From the NCBI RefSeq assembly GCF_041146395.1, contig NC_090989.1, forward strand, positions 221,558,843-221,622,842: 64,000 bases of DNA. The letters are read 5' to 3'. The position numbers and the translations under genes are program-made. The notes beneath the pieces are model-generated. The model was not told where the DNA came from and searched no databases. It was given only the letters and a program-made list of their open reading frames with translations. This document shows positions 12,335 through 24,784 of the stretch, piece after piece (within the stretch, counting starts at the first letter, position 1; each line of letters begins with the position of its first letter). Origin of the DNA: Eulemur rufifrons (lineage: Eukaryota; Chordata; Mammalia; Primates; Lemuridae).

Positions 12335-12468
12335 TAATACTACAGCTAGAATGTAAGCTCCACAAAGATAGGAATCTTTGTTTTGTTCAAGGATTTACCC
12401 AAGAACCTTGAACAGTGCCTGGCACTTAGCAAGCACTCAAATATTTGCTCAATGAATGAATTAATCAA
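12335..12468 (+). mobile_element. L2 LINE 3' end, plus strand
   Basis: The text ctagaatgtaagctccacaaagataggaatc ... gaacagtgcctggcacttagc ... atatttgctcaatgaatgaa is a good match to the L2 3' end. Confidence 0.85.
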
Positions 12469-13382
12469 TTAATAAGTATATTAATAAAATAATACTTTTT
12501 AATTAATATGAGGTAGACTTTAGGTTCTTGGCTATGAAAGGAAAAGAAATAGAAGCATATTTTGTTTTTCACAAGATGGGAGAGAGATTAGCATGTTTAT
12601 TTGCTGGAGGAAGAATGTATTAAAGAAGGACGGTTTAAATAAGTTGGAGATAGAACAACAATAAAACTAGTTCATAGATTTGGGGGGGTGGGATTTGTTT
12701 TATGGGAGAGTTGAAGACCTATTTTTCCTCACATTAAATCCTGGCTCTGCTCTTTCTCATTGTCTTTAGGGACTTGCCTGGTGGAAATTAGACTTTATTG
12801 TTGCTTCTTTTGCAGGTTTTACTTAGTATATATTTAGTCTAAAATGTTAGTGAATTAATTCACAAGTTGCCATGCAAGAAAATATGCATTTTTATTGGAA
12901 ATTCTTGTTAATAATTCAGAGATTGCTGAAATATTATTTTGTATTTCTCTCTGACCTTGTAAAATACCTCAAGGGATGTGGGAGATTTCCCAGACTTCAA
13001 TGAGTTGGAAATCAATACTTTGGTTTTCCTAAAGATAGTTATGTAAATTCAAAGTTCACATGACAATCTGCCAATCCATGCACTCAGTATTTCGGGATTA
13101 CATATTCATTAAAAATGCCTCTCTAGAATACCAGAATTTCAACCACAAAATAGTCATACCAAAGGGTACACATTCATGGTAGTGACCAGCTAGGTTTTGT
13201 CCTTCTTGAAAGTTGATATTTCCAGGTCTTTCTTGGGAATGGACTTTATAATGCTGAGATTAGGGAGGAAGGGCTCTATTGAGTAAGTGTTTCCAAGAGA
13301 TACAATCTGAACACAGGTCATCTCTACTTCGGGATTTCTGCGGAAAATCTGAATTTGTTTTAGAAAACAATTTTTAGAAAAA

Positions 13383-13510
13383 ACTTTGTACATCTCTGTC
13401 TTGTCACTTTGCAGATCTCTCGCTTGGGTTAAATACCAGTTCCATTAGGGAAGCTGTCCAGTACTTTCCACCACACCTAACACTTCCTAAGTGTTCAACA
13501 AAAGTTAGAT
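13383..13510 (-). repeat. Inverted duplication, right arm
   Basis: This is the reverse complement of 11834-11961, separated by 1,421 bp. Together the arms could fold as a long hairpin in intron RNA. Similarity stops abruptly on both sides (for example after gtacaaagt on the left arm). Confidence 0.9.
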
Positions 13511-13529
13511 TGTATTTGTTTTTATTTAA

Positions 13530-14110
13530 AACTAAGTCTCAAATATACAGATATAACAGAAACTATTACAAAAAGAATTCACATAATCATAACACACATT
13601 AAACAAAGATTAATGATTTGCTCTGTTTTCTTCAAATCTTTTTAAAATAAATAAAATGCCATAGATACAGTCAAAATATCACCATCCCATTCCCTTGATT
13701 CTTTCTTCAAAGGTAAGAAATATTCTGAAATTGAGATTCATTCTTCTCATACAGTTTTTTTTTTAAAATACCTCTACTACATATTGCTGTGCTCATAAAG
13801 ATATGTAAAATACTGTAGCTCTGTGTGCTTAAATTTTTTTACATGAATTGTGCTATATAGTATGTATTATTTTGCTATTTGCTTTTTCTATTCAATGTTT
13901 TATTTTTTGAGATATATCAAGATGTCATACATAGATGTATTATTATTCCAGTGTAGTATTCTGGCATATTATTCCAGTATATGTTTGTAGCACAGGTAAT
14001 TTATTCATTTTGTTCCCCTACTGGCAAAAATTATTTTATTTTAATTAATTAGTTAATTAATTTTGCTATTACAAACAATATTCAATCAATGTCCTTGTAC
14101 TTGTCTCTTT
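13530..14110 (-). mobile_element. Old L1-like fragment
   Basis: Phrases such as ttgctatttgctttttctattcaa, gagatatatcaagatgtcat and ttacaaacaatattcaatca resemble reversed old L1M 3' text. It is heavily diverged and the boundaries are uncertain. Confidence 0.55.
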
Positions 14111-14294
14111 GGTTCTTAACTTGGAAAGACTTTTTAAAGGCTATAAACTCAGGAACCGACACTGATCTTTGGAAGACATAAGGACTAGGGCTTTTCCTTC
14201 CCTGGAGTTGTTTTGCACCAGAAAAAGGTTAAGCTTTTCCAGATCTTAACTTCTCAACTGAGCCAAAATTTTGTAAGGTGCAGAAGGGAAGTGA

Positions 14295-14500
14295 TGCTGT
14301 CCTTTAGGTTTAAGACTGTATTAACATTCAAATGAAACAGACTTGATTTCCAGACTGCCTCAGGTCATTTACCGGTTTTGCAACTGAATCTTTCTGTGTC
14401 TCAGTTCCTTCCTCATAAACTGAGGATGGAAATACTTGTACCCAGGCTGAATTATGGACATTAAATGTGTTGATGTGTGTAGCTAGTTCAGTGTCTCGCC
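14295..14500 (+). repeat. MIR SINE, plus strand
   Basis: The text gatttccagactgcctcag, tctgtgtctcagttccttcctcataaactgagg matches the MIR core. Confidence 0.7.
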
Positions 14501-14964
14501 AGAGCTAATCACTGAATGGAAACAGTTACCTCACTATTGATGTTTACTAGAGGTGTTACAGCAAATATCAGAGTTTGCCCTTTCTTGATAGGGAAATGTT
14601 GCTTGTGGTCTTTAATTTTTCTGAAATTAGAATGTTGTTGATTATGACCAAAATGTAATGAAAGACTAATGATTGTTTGCACTGGACTGGCTTTGAAAGT
14701 ACTTTGGAAAATAAAATCAGCTTTTTTGTCTCCAAGATGGTTATTTTCCACAGCAGATCCTGGCCCTTGAAAGGTCCATTCTTCTGTTTTTACCGAAGGT
14801 AATTTATTGGCATTTTTTGGAATGAAAATGTGAAATCTATACTATACTGAAATATAAAATACTCTTTACTTTTGATATTTTTATTATTGAGTTCTTTATG
14901 TTTTGAAATTAGATGATGATTATAAAATTATTCTCTTCATGAAGCTTAAGAACTTTGGGAAAGA

Positions 14965-15420
14965 ATGTTTTTTAAGATACTTTTATGATAGAATATTTCA
15001 AACATATACAAAAGTAGGGGGAATAGTATAATAAACCCATAACCCAGCTTCAATCCTGATTAGATCATCACAAATAAGTCTTGCTTCATTTGTGTGCCTA
15101 TTTTCCATTTCTTCCTTCCCCACTAGATTATTTGCAAGCAAGTCCCAGATATTATTAATACATCATTTCATCTAAAAATATTTGAAAGCTAAGAACTCCT
15201 TATTAAATAAAGCTGCAACACTATTATGAAATTTTAACAAATTAATAACTCCTTAATACATGCAGATATTAAGTTAGAATCACATTTCCTTGATTATTTC
15301 ATAATTCTGTTTTTTACCCTGTTTGAATCAGAGTCCAACTATAATTGACATTTTATAATTGTCCTTTTCAGTCTATAGTTTCTCCCTTCTGATCTCTTTT
15401 TTTCCCTCTTGAGATTTGTC
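14965..15420. mobile_element. Old L1 3'-UTR-like fragment
   Basis: Characteristic phrases are seen: aacatatacaaaagtagggg, gaatagtataataaacccat, acccagcttcaa, caagtcccagatattattaa and tgtttgaatcagagtccaac. These match a widespread mammalian L1M 3' UTR block. Orientation was not settled. Confidence 0.65.
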
Positions 15421-15644
15421 AGAGAAATGTATTTCTCCTGCACAGTTTCCCAAATTTTGTATTTTGCTGAATACATCCCAATGGTCTCATCTCACATGTT
15501 CTTCTGTCCATTGTATTTCCTATGAACTGGTAATTTGACCAGGAGCCTAGGTTTTAATTTGATTTTTTGGCAATGATATTTCATAGATATTCTAGTTGCC
15601 TCTTATCTTGGGAATTAGCTATCACTGAGGATCATTGCTTAGAG

Positions 15645-15984
15645 CAGGGGTCAGCAAATTTTTTCTGCAAAGGGCCAAATAGTAAATGTTTTAGGTTTTG
15701 TGTGCCATAAGATCTCCTACAACCACTAAATTCTGCTGTTACAGCTTGAAAGCATTCACAAACATTATGTAAATATATAGGCATGGCTGTGTTCCAATAA
15801 AACATATTTATTTATAAACACTGAAATTTGAATTTCATATAATTTTTATGTGTTATAAAATATTTTTCATTTTTTTTTTGGCCATTTAAGAATGTAAAAA
15901 TGCAAAAATCATTCTTAGCTCCCAGGCTATGAAAAACAGGCAATAGACTGCATCTGGCCCTTGCTTGGAGTTTGCTGGTCCCTG
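15645..15984. mobile_element. hAT-type non-autonomous DNA transposon
   Basis: Terminal repeats are caggggtcagcaaa on the left and tttgctggtccctg on the right. Internal text includes gggccaaatagtaaatgtttta and ggctgtgttccaataaaaca. Interior about 15815-15910 looks like extra AT-rich sequence. The subfamily is not named with certainty. Confidence 0.85.
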
Positions 15985-16397
15985 GCCAAGATGTGTTATT
16001 TTATTTGGTCAGTGCAAAGTAGCGATATTATAATTCTATCTTTCCTTTCTCATTTATTAGCTAAAATATTTTTATAAACTTGAATCCCCTTCATCAACTC
16101 TTTGCTTACCCCGAGTTATAATTCATGCAGTAAAGTCAAGATAAATGCTTGAAAGAGATAGTTTTTAAAAAATTGACCTAATAATAACAGGAGCTCTTTG
16201 GTGGCATTGATCTGTCAGCATATAGCCAGGCCTTAGATTTTAGTTGGGTCATTGTGTTTAGTTAACTAGCAGGAAATATTTGGCCCATTAATTGTGGAGG
16301 CCAATTAAAGTGTCATTAAGAAATAGAGTATGAAAAAATATATTGTCAAACTATTTCTGTATTAAATATTTTGCTTTCAGAATTTAAAAAGTGTTGG

Positions 16398-16917
16398 GCA
16401 TTGTGTTAGGTTTCCACTGCTACCCTAAGGAATTACCACAAAGTTAGTGGCTTAAAGCAACGTGAACTTCCTGTCTTACAGTTCTGGAGTACAGATAGAT
16501 GTCTGACATGCATTTCACTGCACCAAAAATCAGGGTGTCAGCAGGGCTGTGTTCCTTTCTGTAGTCTCTAGGGGAAAGTCTATTTACTTGCCTTTTTCTG
16601 CTGCTAAAAGCTACTCACATTCCTTGGCTCAGGGTCCCCTCCCTCTATTTTCAAAGGCAGCAAATGTGCCTCTATTCCATTGCTTTCTCTGGTTCTCCTT
16701 TTCTGCTTATCTCTTCTACATGTAAGGACCCTTATGATTACATTGAGCCCACCTGGATAATCCAGAATCATCTCTTTATTTTAAGGTCAGATGATTAACA
16801 ACCTTAATTTTATCTGCAATTTTAATTCCCCTTTGCCATGTAAAGTAACATATTCACAGGTTCTGGGGGTTAGGATGTAGACCTCTTTGGGAGGCAATTA
16901 TTCTGCCTACCACAGGC
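16398..16917 (-). mobile_element. Solo LTR, ERVL-MaLR (MLT1-like)
   Basis: The reversed LTR text reads ggaattaccacaaagttagtgg, acagttctggagtacagat, ggtgtcagcagggctgtgtt, ggataatccagaatcatctc, ggcaattattctgcctacca. It is strongly diverged and has no internal retroviral sequence. Confidence 0.75.
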
Positions 16918-16919
16918 AT

Positions 16920-18184
16920 TAAGGTATTACTTTTTGTTTTGTTAACCCTTTACTAGACAGATTAGGGAGATGGTAGTGAAGGATCATTTCTAAGGTGTCC
17001 TTAAATTCATGATAAATACTCATGCTTTGGAATGAGATTCTCCTGGCAAACAAGGCAACAGAATAGATGAAGTTCATTGAATTCTTTTGCTTTCTGAGTG
17101 CTGAATTTCCAGTAATGGCTACAGAAGTGGAAATCACTTTTCTTCCTAGTAGATGTTCCGTAGATTTGGGTAGATGTATATATATTTTTTTTTTGAGACA
17201 GAGTAGATGTACATTTTAATGAGCACCCACTCAGTATAAGATAAAAAGTCAAATGCCACAGGAGAAGGGAATGTGAAGAAAACTTCTGAAAGACTTACTT
17301 GCTACAGAGGAGAGGTATGAAACTATAATTTGGCATATAATAAGATATAAGCATATTAATTAACAATTATATATATTACATATTATGACTATATTATTCA
17401 TAAGTATACTAAATTTGTCTCAATTATATTGTTAGTCTGCTAAAAAGTTGGATAAGACTGGTCAAATGAGTGAAAAAAACCAATTAATTAGAGATGAACA
17501 AATGATGTAATTTTCAGTTTCTGATTTGTTGAATTGAAGCTATACAAGTAAAATAATTTTTTGGATATTTTTTATTTAATATTTTCTATATAGATATTGC
17601 AAACTGAGATTTTTACTAATTTGTAAATATGTTATTGATATCTTCTCTTCTTTCCCTTAGCTTGAAATTTTGAATTACAATTATATTTTAAATAGGGGTC
17701 TTAGCATGTTTTCCTGTTATTTGAGGACATCTGATTTTTCATAAAAGTGCTTGCCTCCTTGACTCCATAGATAACAATAGATAATTATTATAAATCCCTG
17801 TTAATAAAAACGAATGAAGAGTGAACAATTAGCACTCAGTGAGGACATAACAATAGCTGAGTCTTCAAAATGCTAAGGTCAAACAAAGTGAGAAGCTTTC
17901 TTTTTAAAAATGTGCCTATTTTAGGGAAGTATGGTCTTGTAAGGTCTTGTAAGTCTAGGCAATTCTGAACTGAAAAGCTAAATTTCTGGGAATGCAACTG
18001 AAGAAGTTGTTATTCCAAAGAAAGTAGTATGTCTTTGAACCAATAGTTAATGATCTTCTAGGCTGGCTGACTGTGATTGCCTAAGCCACACCTCATTGGG
18101 TTTTGAAAAATTAAACTATAAAACTTCAGGGAAGCAGCAAGTAGCTTGTTTTCCCTAGAATGTCAGTCACAGAGGATGTGTTTT
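16920..18184. other. Unique intronic sequence, nothing recognised
   Basis: AT-rich, with no repeat or exon that I can support. The same holds for 12480-13382, 15990-16395, 18545-19680, 20400-21535, 22550-23545 and 23740-24445. Confidence 0.5.
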
Positions 18185-18541
18185 AGGGCACTAAGATTCC
18201 TATAACAAATAACATCAACTGGGTGGTTTATAAACAATAAAAATTTATTTCTTACCATTCTGGAAGCTACCAAGTCTGAGATGAAGGTGCCAGCAGATTT
18301 GGAGTCTGGTAAGAGCCTGCTTCTTAGGTGGCAGTCTTTATGCCAGGTCCTCACATGGTGGAAGGGGCCGGCTAGCTCTCTGGTGTCTCTTTTATAAGTG
18401 CACTAATCCCATGCATGAGGCCTCCACTCTTACAACCTAATCACCCCCCCCCCAAAACCCCATCTCCTAATACCATCACCTTGGGGATTAGGTTTCAACA
18501 TATGAATTTTGGGAGGATATAAACACTCAGGCCATAGCAGG
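18185..18541 (-). mobile_element. Solo LTR, ERVL-MaLR (MST-like)
   Basis: It contains ggtggtttataaacaataaaaatttattt, aggtcctcacatggtggaagg, cttttataagtgcactaatc, taataccatcaccttgggga and aacatatgaattttgggagg, the standard reversed MST/MLT1A layout. A poly(C) run lies at about 18444-18453. Confidence 0.88.
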
Positions 18542-19684
18542 GTGAAATTCTATGGTGAAATTCAGAAAATTTCCAAGGTGCATAAGGCCTCGATGTTAGG
18601 AGAGCAGTGAGTCAGGGAATCAGAGGTACCCTGACCTGGAGCTGCTGCCTTCCTGTCAAAAGTCAGAGGAGGCTATAAAGCCCTTCTGCCTATAGCATTT
18701 GTGGCAAGTATTCCTGGGTTATGTGTCTACAACAGTCATTTTTGTAGGGAAAAACAAACAGCTGTATTGGTACATACACAACTGATGGAGACTCTACGCA
18801 CGTGGTTGGATATTCAGCTCAGAAATTCTCCAACTGGTCACTCATGGCTGCAAAGAAGTACCAGTGAAGCATGCAACAGGAACTAAGGAGACCTGAAGAT
18901 TAGCTTCCTAGCATGGCAGAAGAACCAAGATGAAGACAACGGACCTGGACCTTGACTTAAGATAGAGATACTTCCCTTTATCATTCCTGACTAAGGCTTT
19001 CACTGTGGTTATAACTCTATATTATTAGTATCACTGTTACAACTTGTATATGTGATTTAGTTTAAGGTAATTGGTGAGTAAATTCTGTTCATTGTATTTC
19101 TTTTTGTGTGTGTGTGCGGTCTTTATAAAGTCTTTCATAAAAGAAGCCCTTCAATATTTATCACGAGGAAGGAACGTAATGGAACTTGACATTTGCTGTC
19201 ACCAGCCCATTGCCCAGAGTAGGAACAAGATCTATTCCCATTTGTTTGGGTTTCATGTTACAAAGTCATCCTTCCCTGGAAACACGCTTCTTGAACAAAA
19301 AGAGACTTTAACATTGCTTTCCTTTGTTCTGAGTTATCAGCAGCCACATTATGGGAAAGAAATATGAGTTTTTAAGCATTTAAAAATGTTAGATACCCCA
19401 GCACTAACTGAAATTAGTTTTCTTTAAATGATAAACAATACTGATTCAAATTACCAGGGCCTAGGGCAAAGTAGGAATGATCTGGCTTACAGCTACAAAA
19501 AGAACTCTTTGCTTTAAAGGGTCACCAAGTTATTGGATGTAACTATAGAATGCAGTGGTAACAGTAACTAAAACAAGAGCTTAATTCATGTTATTAAGAA
19601 CAAACACTCCAAATGAATAGACTATGAAAAATGAACCCAGAAGGAACCAGAGATAAGCAATGGCTAAGTCCTACTTTTGTCTTA

Positions 19685-19963
19685 TTACCCATTAAATACT
19701 GTTTGGGGGAGGGAAAACACTTTTTTTTTCAATCGTACTGGTGCCTTTGGGTTCACCGATGGAGGCAGACGATTGGGCTGGTATGATCCATACAGGACTG
19801 TGATGTTATCATAGCAGCGCAGTCGGCTGTCTCCATCATGTACGTGAGGTAATTCACAGGGTATTATATTACTGCATAGTTTGTGAATCATATACATTGT
19901 AAAACCTCTAGAAGGCTGGACATTATTTATTCTTCCTGGGGAAAATGTCTGATTGTCAAACAT
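19685..19963 (-). other. Minus-strand ORF ending in an A-tract, possible retrocopy fragment
   Basis: The minus strand has an ATG and 92 open codons (MFDNQTFSPGRINN... through LPPSVNPKAPVRLKKK). The block 19735-19830 is richer in CpG than its surroundings, and a run of nine A (minus strand) falls at about 19730-19722. This would fit the 3' end of a small retroposed sequence, with the last codons read through the A-tract. I recognise neither a parent gene nor a repeat family. It sits next to an L2 fragment. Confidence 0.25.
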
Positions 19964-19969
19964 AACTTT

Positions 19970-20100
19970 GTATGTTTCTAGAGTATAATCTGGTCCTTTG
20001 TTTAGGAACTCCTTCAGGAAAAGGATTATATTTTATTCATCAGTGTTTTCCCGAATCCTGCTCAGTGCATGGAATGTTGTGGGAACTCAGTAACTGTGTG
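19970..20100 (+). mobile_element. L2 LINE 3' end, plus strand
   Basis: The text ctccttcaggaaaaggattatattttattcatcag ... ctcagtgcatggaatgttgtgggaactcagtaa follows the L2 3' end. Confidence 0.6.
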
Positions 20101-20174
20101 TAGAGAAAATGAAGAGCATGATAAAACTCTAGACTTAGGTATTTCATATCCTGGACCGAGAAAGGTTGAAGGAA

Positions 20175-20395
20175 GGGAGGAAAATGAGCATAATTTTGAC
20201 ATTTCTAAATACCAGGCACTTTCAGTGATCTCTTATATAATCTCAACATCATTTTAAGGTAGGTTTTATTTGGATGCCCAAATTATAGAAGAAATGAAAT
20301 ATCTAAGAAGTGAGGTCAGTCCTAACCAAGGTCAGCTGGGAAATGGTAGAGATAGAATTCAAATATAGCCATCTTTTAATTTTTTGTCAATACTC
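20175..20395 (-). repeat. MIR SINE, minus strand
   Basis: The text aaataccaggcactttcagtgatctcttatataatctca, aaggtaggttttatttgg and caaggtcagctgggaaatgg is seen in reversed MIR order. Confidence 0.7.
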
Positions 20396-21539
20396 TGCTG
20401 ACTTGTGAGTTACAGGTAAGATGATTAAAAGAGTATAAGCAAACTTTATGAAATATTTTCCCTCACAAAGGTAATTTGTTCTCGAAGGTGGCTTACAGAT
20501 CACCATGAATGGTGAGACTAAGTCAAGTTAGTACTATTATAAATAATGAAAGCAACAAACTATATTGTCAGCAGTCCTGCAAACATCTTAGTTTCAGGAA
20601 AATGCTTTTAAATCAAAAAAGAAAAAAAAAACATGCTAAGTTGTTACTGACCTACTTCTTACTATTGTTGGGTCAGAAAAGGGCAAAATAAATGTATTTA
20701 CATGACCTTAAGACTTTATTTCCTTTATCATTTTTAATATGCTGAATCATTTACTTATCCTTTCAAGTCGTAGGTAAACCATGGTTATTTCCTTGTGTGA
20801 TGTCAATCAAAACCAGATCTAGAAAACTTTAAATTCATCAAGTGAAACTTAAGTGTGGAACCCTTGTTAAATAGATTCTCTTCGCGTGTATGTGTGTGTG
20901 AGTGTGCGTGCATGCACAGGATATTTACTATTAAAAAATGCAACAAATAAGAGACACATAAGTCTTCATTGAGAGGTTAATTTGAAAAAGTAATTACCTT
21001 GATTTGTCTCAGGGTTAGAATAGAGTCAGGCCAGTATGATGTAGCTGCAATATCTTTGATTATATCAAATGAGAATTGGTGTCCATAACAATGACCCTCA
21101 GCCAAGATATAGTACTCGGGCATAAGAGAAAGATGGCTTTATATTCTATGCTTTCTACTTACTAAGGCAAGAAATTGAATTGCATTCAGAAAGAGAGATG
21201 TTCAATAACAATGGGTGAAAAAAGTTGATTAACTAGAAAATCATTTAATCAAAAATGTCCCTTTTCACAACTATTCTTATTTAATTTCCCTCTCTGTATG
21301 CTCATAAGAAGTGCATGTCTGCATATTCACAACCAAGTGTATTTAAAGTATAATTAGGGCATGCTGTCTTTTGGTGCTAATCTAAGTAGTGACCATGAAA
21401 TTGAAGAGTTTCCATCCATCCTTCTCAGAGGTCCCTGGGACTCTGATCGTGAGGATGACAGCGGTGGTAGGGATATAAGAGAAGCAAGGTCAGCCGGTCA
21501 GCAAGGTCGGCCCTCTTTATTTATTAAGAGAGAAGGGAA

Positions 21540-22135
21540 AAAAATGAACATTTGCTGCATGCTCAGCATTTGGTTAAGCTTTTATGATATTTAGAAAGGT
21601 TTCACATTTTATACATATCTCATTCAGTCCACACAACAACCTGATTAAGTAGGTGTCATTTTCATCTTACTGAGTTCCAGCCCCCGTGGAGCTTATGCTT
21701 GAGTGGAAGGACAGCAGAATATACACAGGAAAGCAAATATATAATAAAATGCCTAGTGGTTATAAGTGTTGCGAGGAAAAATAAGACAAGACAGGGAGCT
21801 AGAGAATAAAAGAGAGCACCATGTTAGCTAGAAACAGCCTCTCTGATTGGTGCCACTAAGCAGATGTGAGAAGGAAGGGAGGGAACAAGCCATGGAGATA
21901 CCAACTGAGGGGGAGAACATTCCAGGCAGAGAGTACAAGTACAAGTACAAGCAGCAGGTACAAGTGTCCTGAGGCAGGAGCATGCCTGGTGTATTTGAGG
22001 AACAAGAAGAAGGCCGAAGAGTCTGGAGCAGAGTCATCCTAGAGGAGAAGGATAGAACGGAAAGATTTGAACCCAAGTCCATGTGACTCCAAACCTATGT
22101 GCACAATGCTTCCCTCACACTATGAATTGGGGGTC
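21540..22135 (-). mobile_element. MIR interrupted by an L2 fragment
   Basis: The MIR left half is at about 21540-21662 (catttgctgcatgctcagca ... taggtgtcattttcatctta) and the right half at about 22055-22135 (gatttgaacccaagtccatgtgactcc). Between them an L2 fragment (21665-22050: cgtggagcttatgcttgagtg, gagaacattccaggcagaga, cctgaggcaggagcatgc) is inserted in the same orientation. Confidence 0.65.
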
Positions 22136-22349
22136 TGCATAGCAACTAGAGAAGAACACAGGGAGTTAAAAACAACTCTAGGCTTTGCAATATACTGTAG
22201 GTATTGTAGAAAATCAAAAAAAAGGATCACAGATGTTTCCATTAGAGGCAGAATGACATGGTTTTTGGTTCTAGGAGACTGGAAGCTGTGTGTTTGCAGA
22301 TTCAAACTGCAAAGAACAGATTAAACTAAAAAGAGCAGTGACGTGGGAA

Positions 22350-22545
22350 TGTTAGTAATAGCTACATACATTAAACTCCATGTACCAGAAACTTTTCTGT
22401 GAGATTTACATATATTGAATGATTTATTCCTCATAACAACCTCATTATACCCATTTTACAGGTGAGGAAACTAAGGCACAGAGATATCAAGTAACTTGCC
22501 GCATGTCATAGAGTTTAGGTTTCAAATTAGGCTGCCTAGATCTAT
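22350..22545 (-). repeat. MIR SINE, minus strand
   Basis: The text gatttattcctcataacaacctcattatacccattttacaggtgaggaaactaagg is a clear reversed MIR core. Confidence 0.85.
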
Positions 22546-23186
22546 GTTCTGTAGTCTTAAAAAATGGAGAGAAAAGAAGAAAATGTAGAGCAATTATTCT
22601 TTTATTATCATTATTATTATTATTTTACCCATCAGTTTCCTGAAATATGGCACAAAGATTGATGGATGAGCTATCAGGAAAAAATATTTACTCTTATCCC
22701 TCCGAAGAATAATATAAAAGGAAATTGGGGAGGAATGAGTAGAGGAGGATGGTGAAGATCCACTTTTAGTCAAAGTATTTTCTCTTTCAAATTTCCCTCT
22801 GGCCAATGGACAAAAATGGGATTAACCAGTGAGGTATAGTATTAAGCAAAGATTAGGTCCTCAATAAAACCCTCGTTAAATCTGGTTGAAAAATTTCTTT
22901 CTGTTAAACTAAGTCAGGAAGCCAATTCTTGAAATCTGGAGCAACTTGATGATTATAAGTTACCCAGTATGTAATCAAGGGTTAGCAGGAGTCATGAGAG
23001 AATATATTTGTTTGGTTGTTGCTACTGGTATTTTAAACATTTGTGTATTATGTGTTTTTCAATAAGCAAGGTTTTTAGGTTAGTATCACTTGCAAATTGG
23101 CTGCTAAAACATGTGAGAAGCATCAGAACAAGTAGTTTTAGATTACATTTGTCAAGCTTGGTAGAGATTCATCAGTAATATATAAG

Positions 23187-23202
23187 CACACACACACACA
23201 CA
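23187..23202. repeat. (CA)n short microsatellite
   Basis: Eight CA units. Similar short TG runs occur at about 20888-20912, 31484-31507 and 60140-60176. Confidence 0.8.
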
Positions 23203-23547
23203 GAGTACCCAAAAACAACAAAATCCAGAAATTCTGAAGGAATTCAGTGATGAAATAGTAAACTGTTCATCAAAATGTGTAACTGATTTTAAACAGCCAC
23301 TCCATTAGAGAAAGTTTCCCACACCTGCTGGCCATCTGAATGGATAACCTATCAATCAGATAAGTTGCTCCAGATTTCAACCTGGGGAACTGTTGAAAAA
23401 TGCAGACCACTGGATGGACCATACCACACCTGTGGACTTTCCATCTCTATAGTAGGGCTGGGAAAACCATAGTTTGAAAAGATAGCCAGGTGGTTTGGAT
23501 GATAACTCAAATTAGGATAATAGTATTTCAATGACTATTATCTATCC

Positions 23548-23736
23548 TGGTGGTCCTCAGTGTTGGCATATATCAGAAGCACCTGGAGGGCTTGTTAAAC
23601 CACAGGGGACAAGGCCCCGCCCTCTAGGGTTCCTAAATAAACAGAGCTGAGGCACGGTCTGAGAATTTTCATTTTTAATAAGTGCTCAAGTGATGCTTCT
23701 GCTGCTCACGGTCTGGGCATGACACTTTGAGAACCG
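23548..23736. mobile_element. MER5A-like hAT element
   Basis: The ends are tggtcctcagtgttggca and gacactttgagaaccgtc. The interior reads agaagcacctggagggcttgttaaa ... gagaattttcatttttaata, a typical MER5A palindromic layout. Confidence 0.8.
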
Positions 23737-24449
23737 TCTTCTTTTAAGACCTTCAGGATGAGACTCGGGAAGTTAGAGGAGAGATGAGTATCATCACGTT
23801 CATTCACAGGAACCTGGTAGACTCCATGGGATAGGACAGAATCATTGACCACTGAAGAAAAAAAAATTACAGTGAGTAAGGCAACGTTATTGCTCTAAGC
23901 TTTAATTAATCGATTCGGTTGTCTGTGGTTTTAGTGAGTTTGTGAATAATGGGCTAACCAGGGGGTAATGCCACATTACACAAAGCCTTTTGTTAGGTGA
24001 CTATTAACATCTAAAATAATCTAGTTTCATGGGATTGGAAAGAGTACAGGTGGGGAGGTAATCTTTTATTCAAGGATGAGATCAGATTTAATGGCAGACA
24101 TAAAAAGGAGATAAGCAGACATTTCTCAAGACAGAGAGAAAGAAATAGAGAATTACCTCTGGGATTAGCTCTGGAAATTTTTTTGCCTTAACACTTTAAT
24201 AAGTGCTTTACAACTGTGAATACAGCGGTAAATCACTCTTTTCTTAGATCCCAAATTCTTCTGAGAGAGAAAATGCCAAGCTAGTGGGATGAAAGTTTAG
24301 GAAGCTCTTTGCAGTGAAATCTGTGAAGCAGCTACATCATTTGTGGGGTCCAGTGCAAAATGGAAATTCAAGGCCCCACATTCAGAAATTATTAAGAATT
24401 TCAAGATGCAACAGCAAAACATGAAAGCGTGGGGCTCAGTGCAGTTAAA

Positions 24450-24665
24450 CAGGTCTCACGCCTATGAAGCCAGCTCTGGGTATAATTTTGATTATACCAA
24501 AAGATTTGGAGTTAGAGCTAGATTTGAATTCCATCCCTGGCACTCTGTATCATCATGAGTGACTTACATTACCTTGTTGCTCCTCAGTTTCTTGATATGT
24601 ATGGTTTGGAGAATAATCGTTACCCTGATAATTTGAGAAAAACAAGTTAGGTTATATGCAAAAGT
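24450..24665 (+). repeat. MIR SINE, plus strand
   Basis: The text tagatttgaattccatccctggc, gtgacttacattaccttgttgctcctcagtttc matches the MIR core. Confidence 0.7.
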
Positions 24666-24784
24666 CCCAATGGAAGTACATGGTATATGGCAGGCAATAA
24701 AAAAACCTCAAATCCTGAATGAAAAAAGAATTGATAGGGCTGGAGAGATTATTGATTTCCCCAGTATGGTGTCATTTTTCATAT

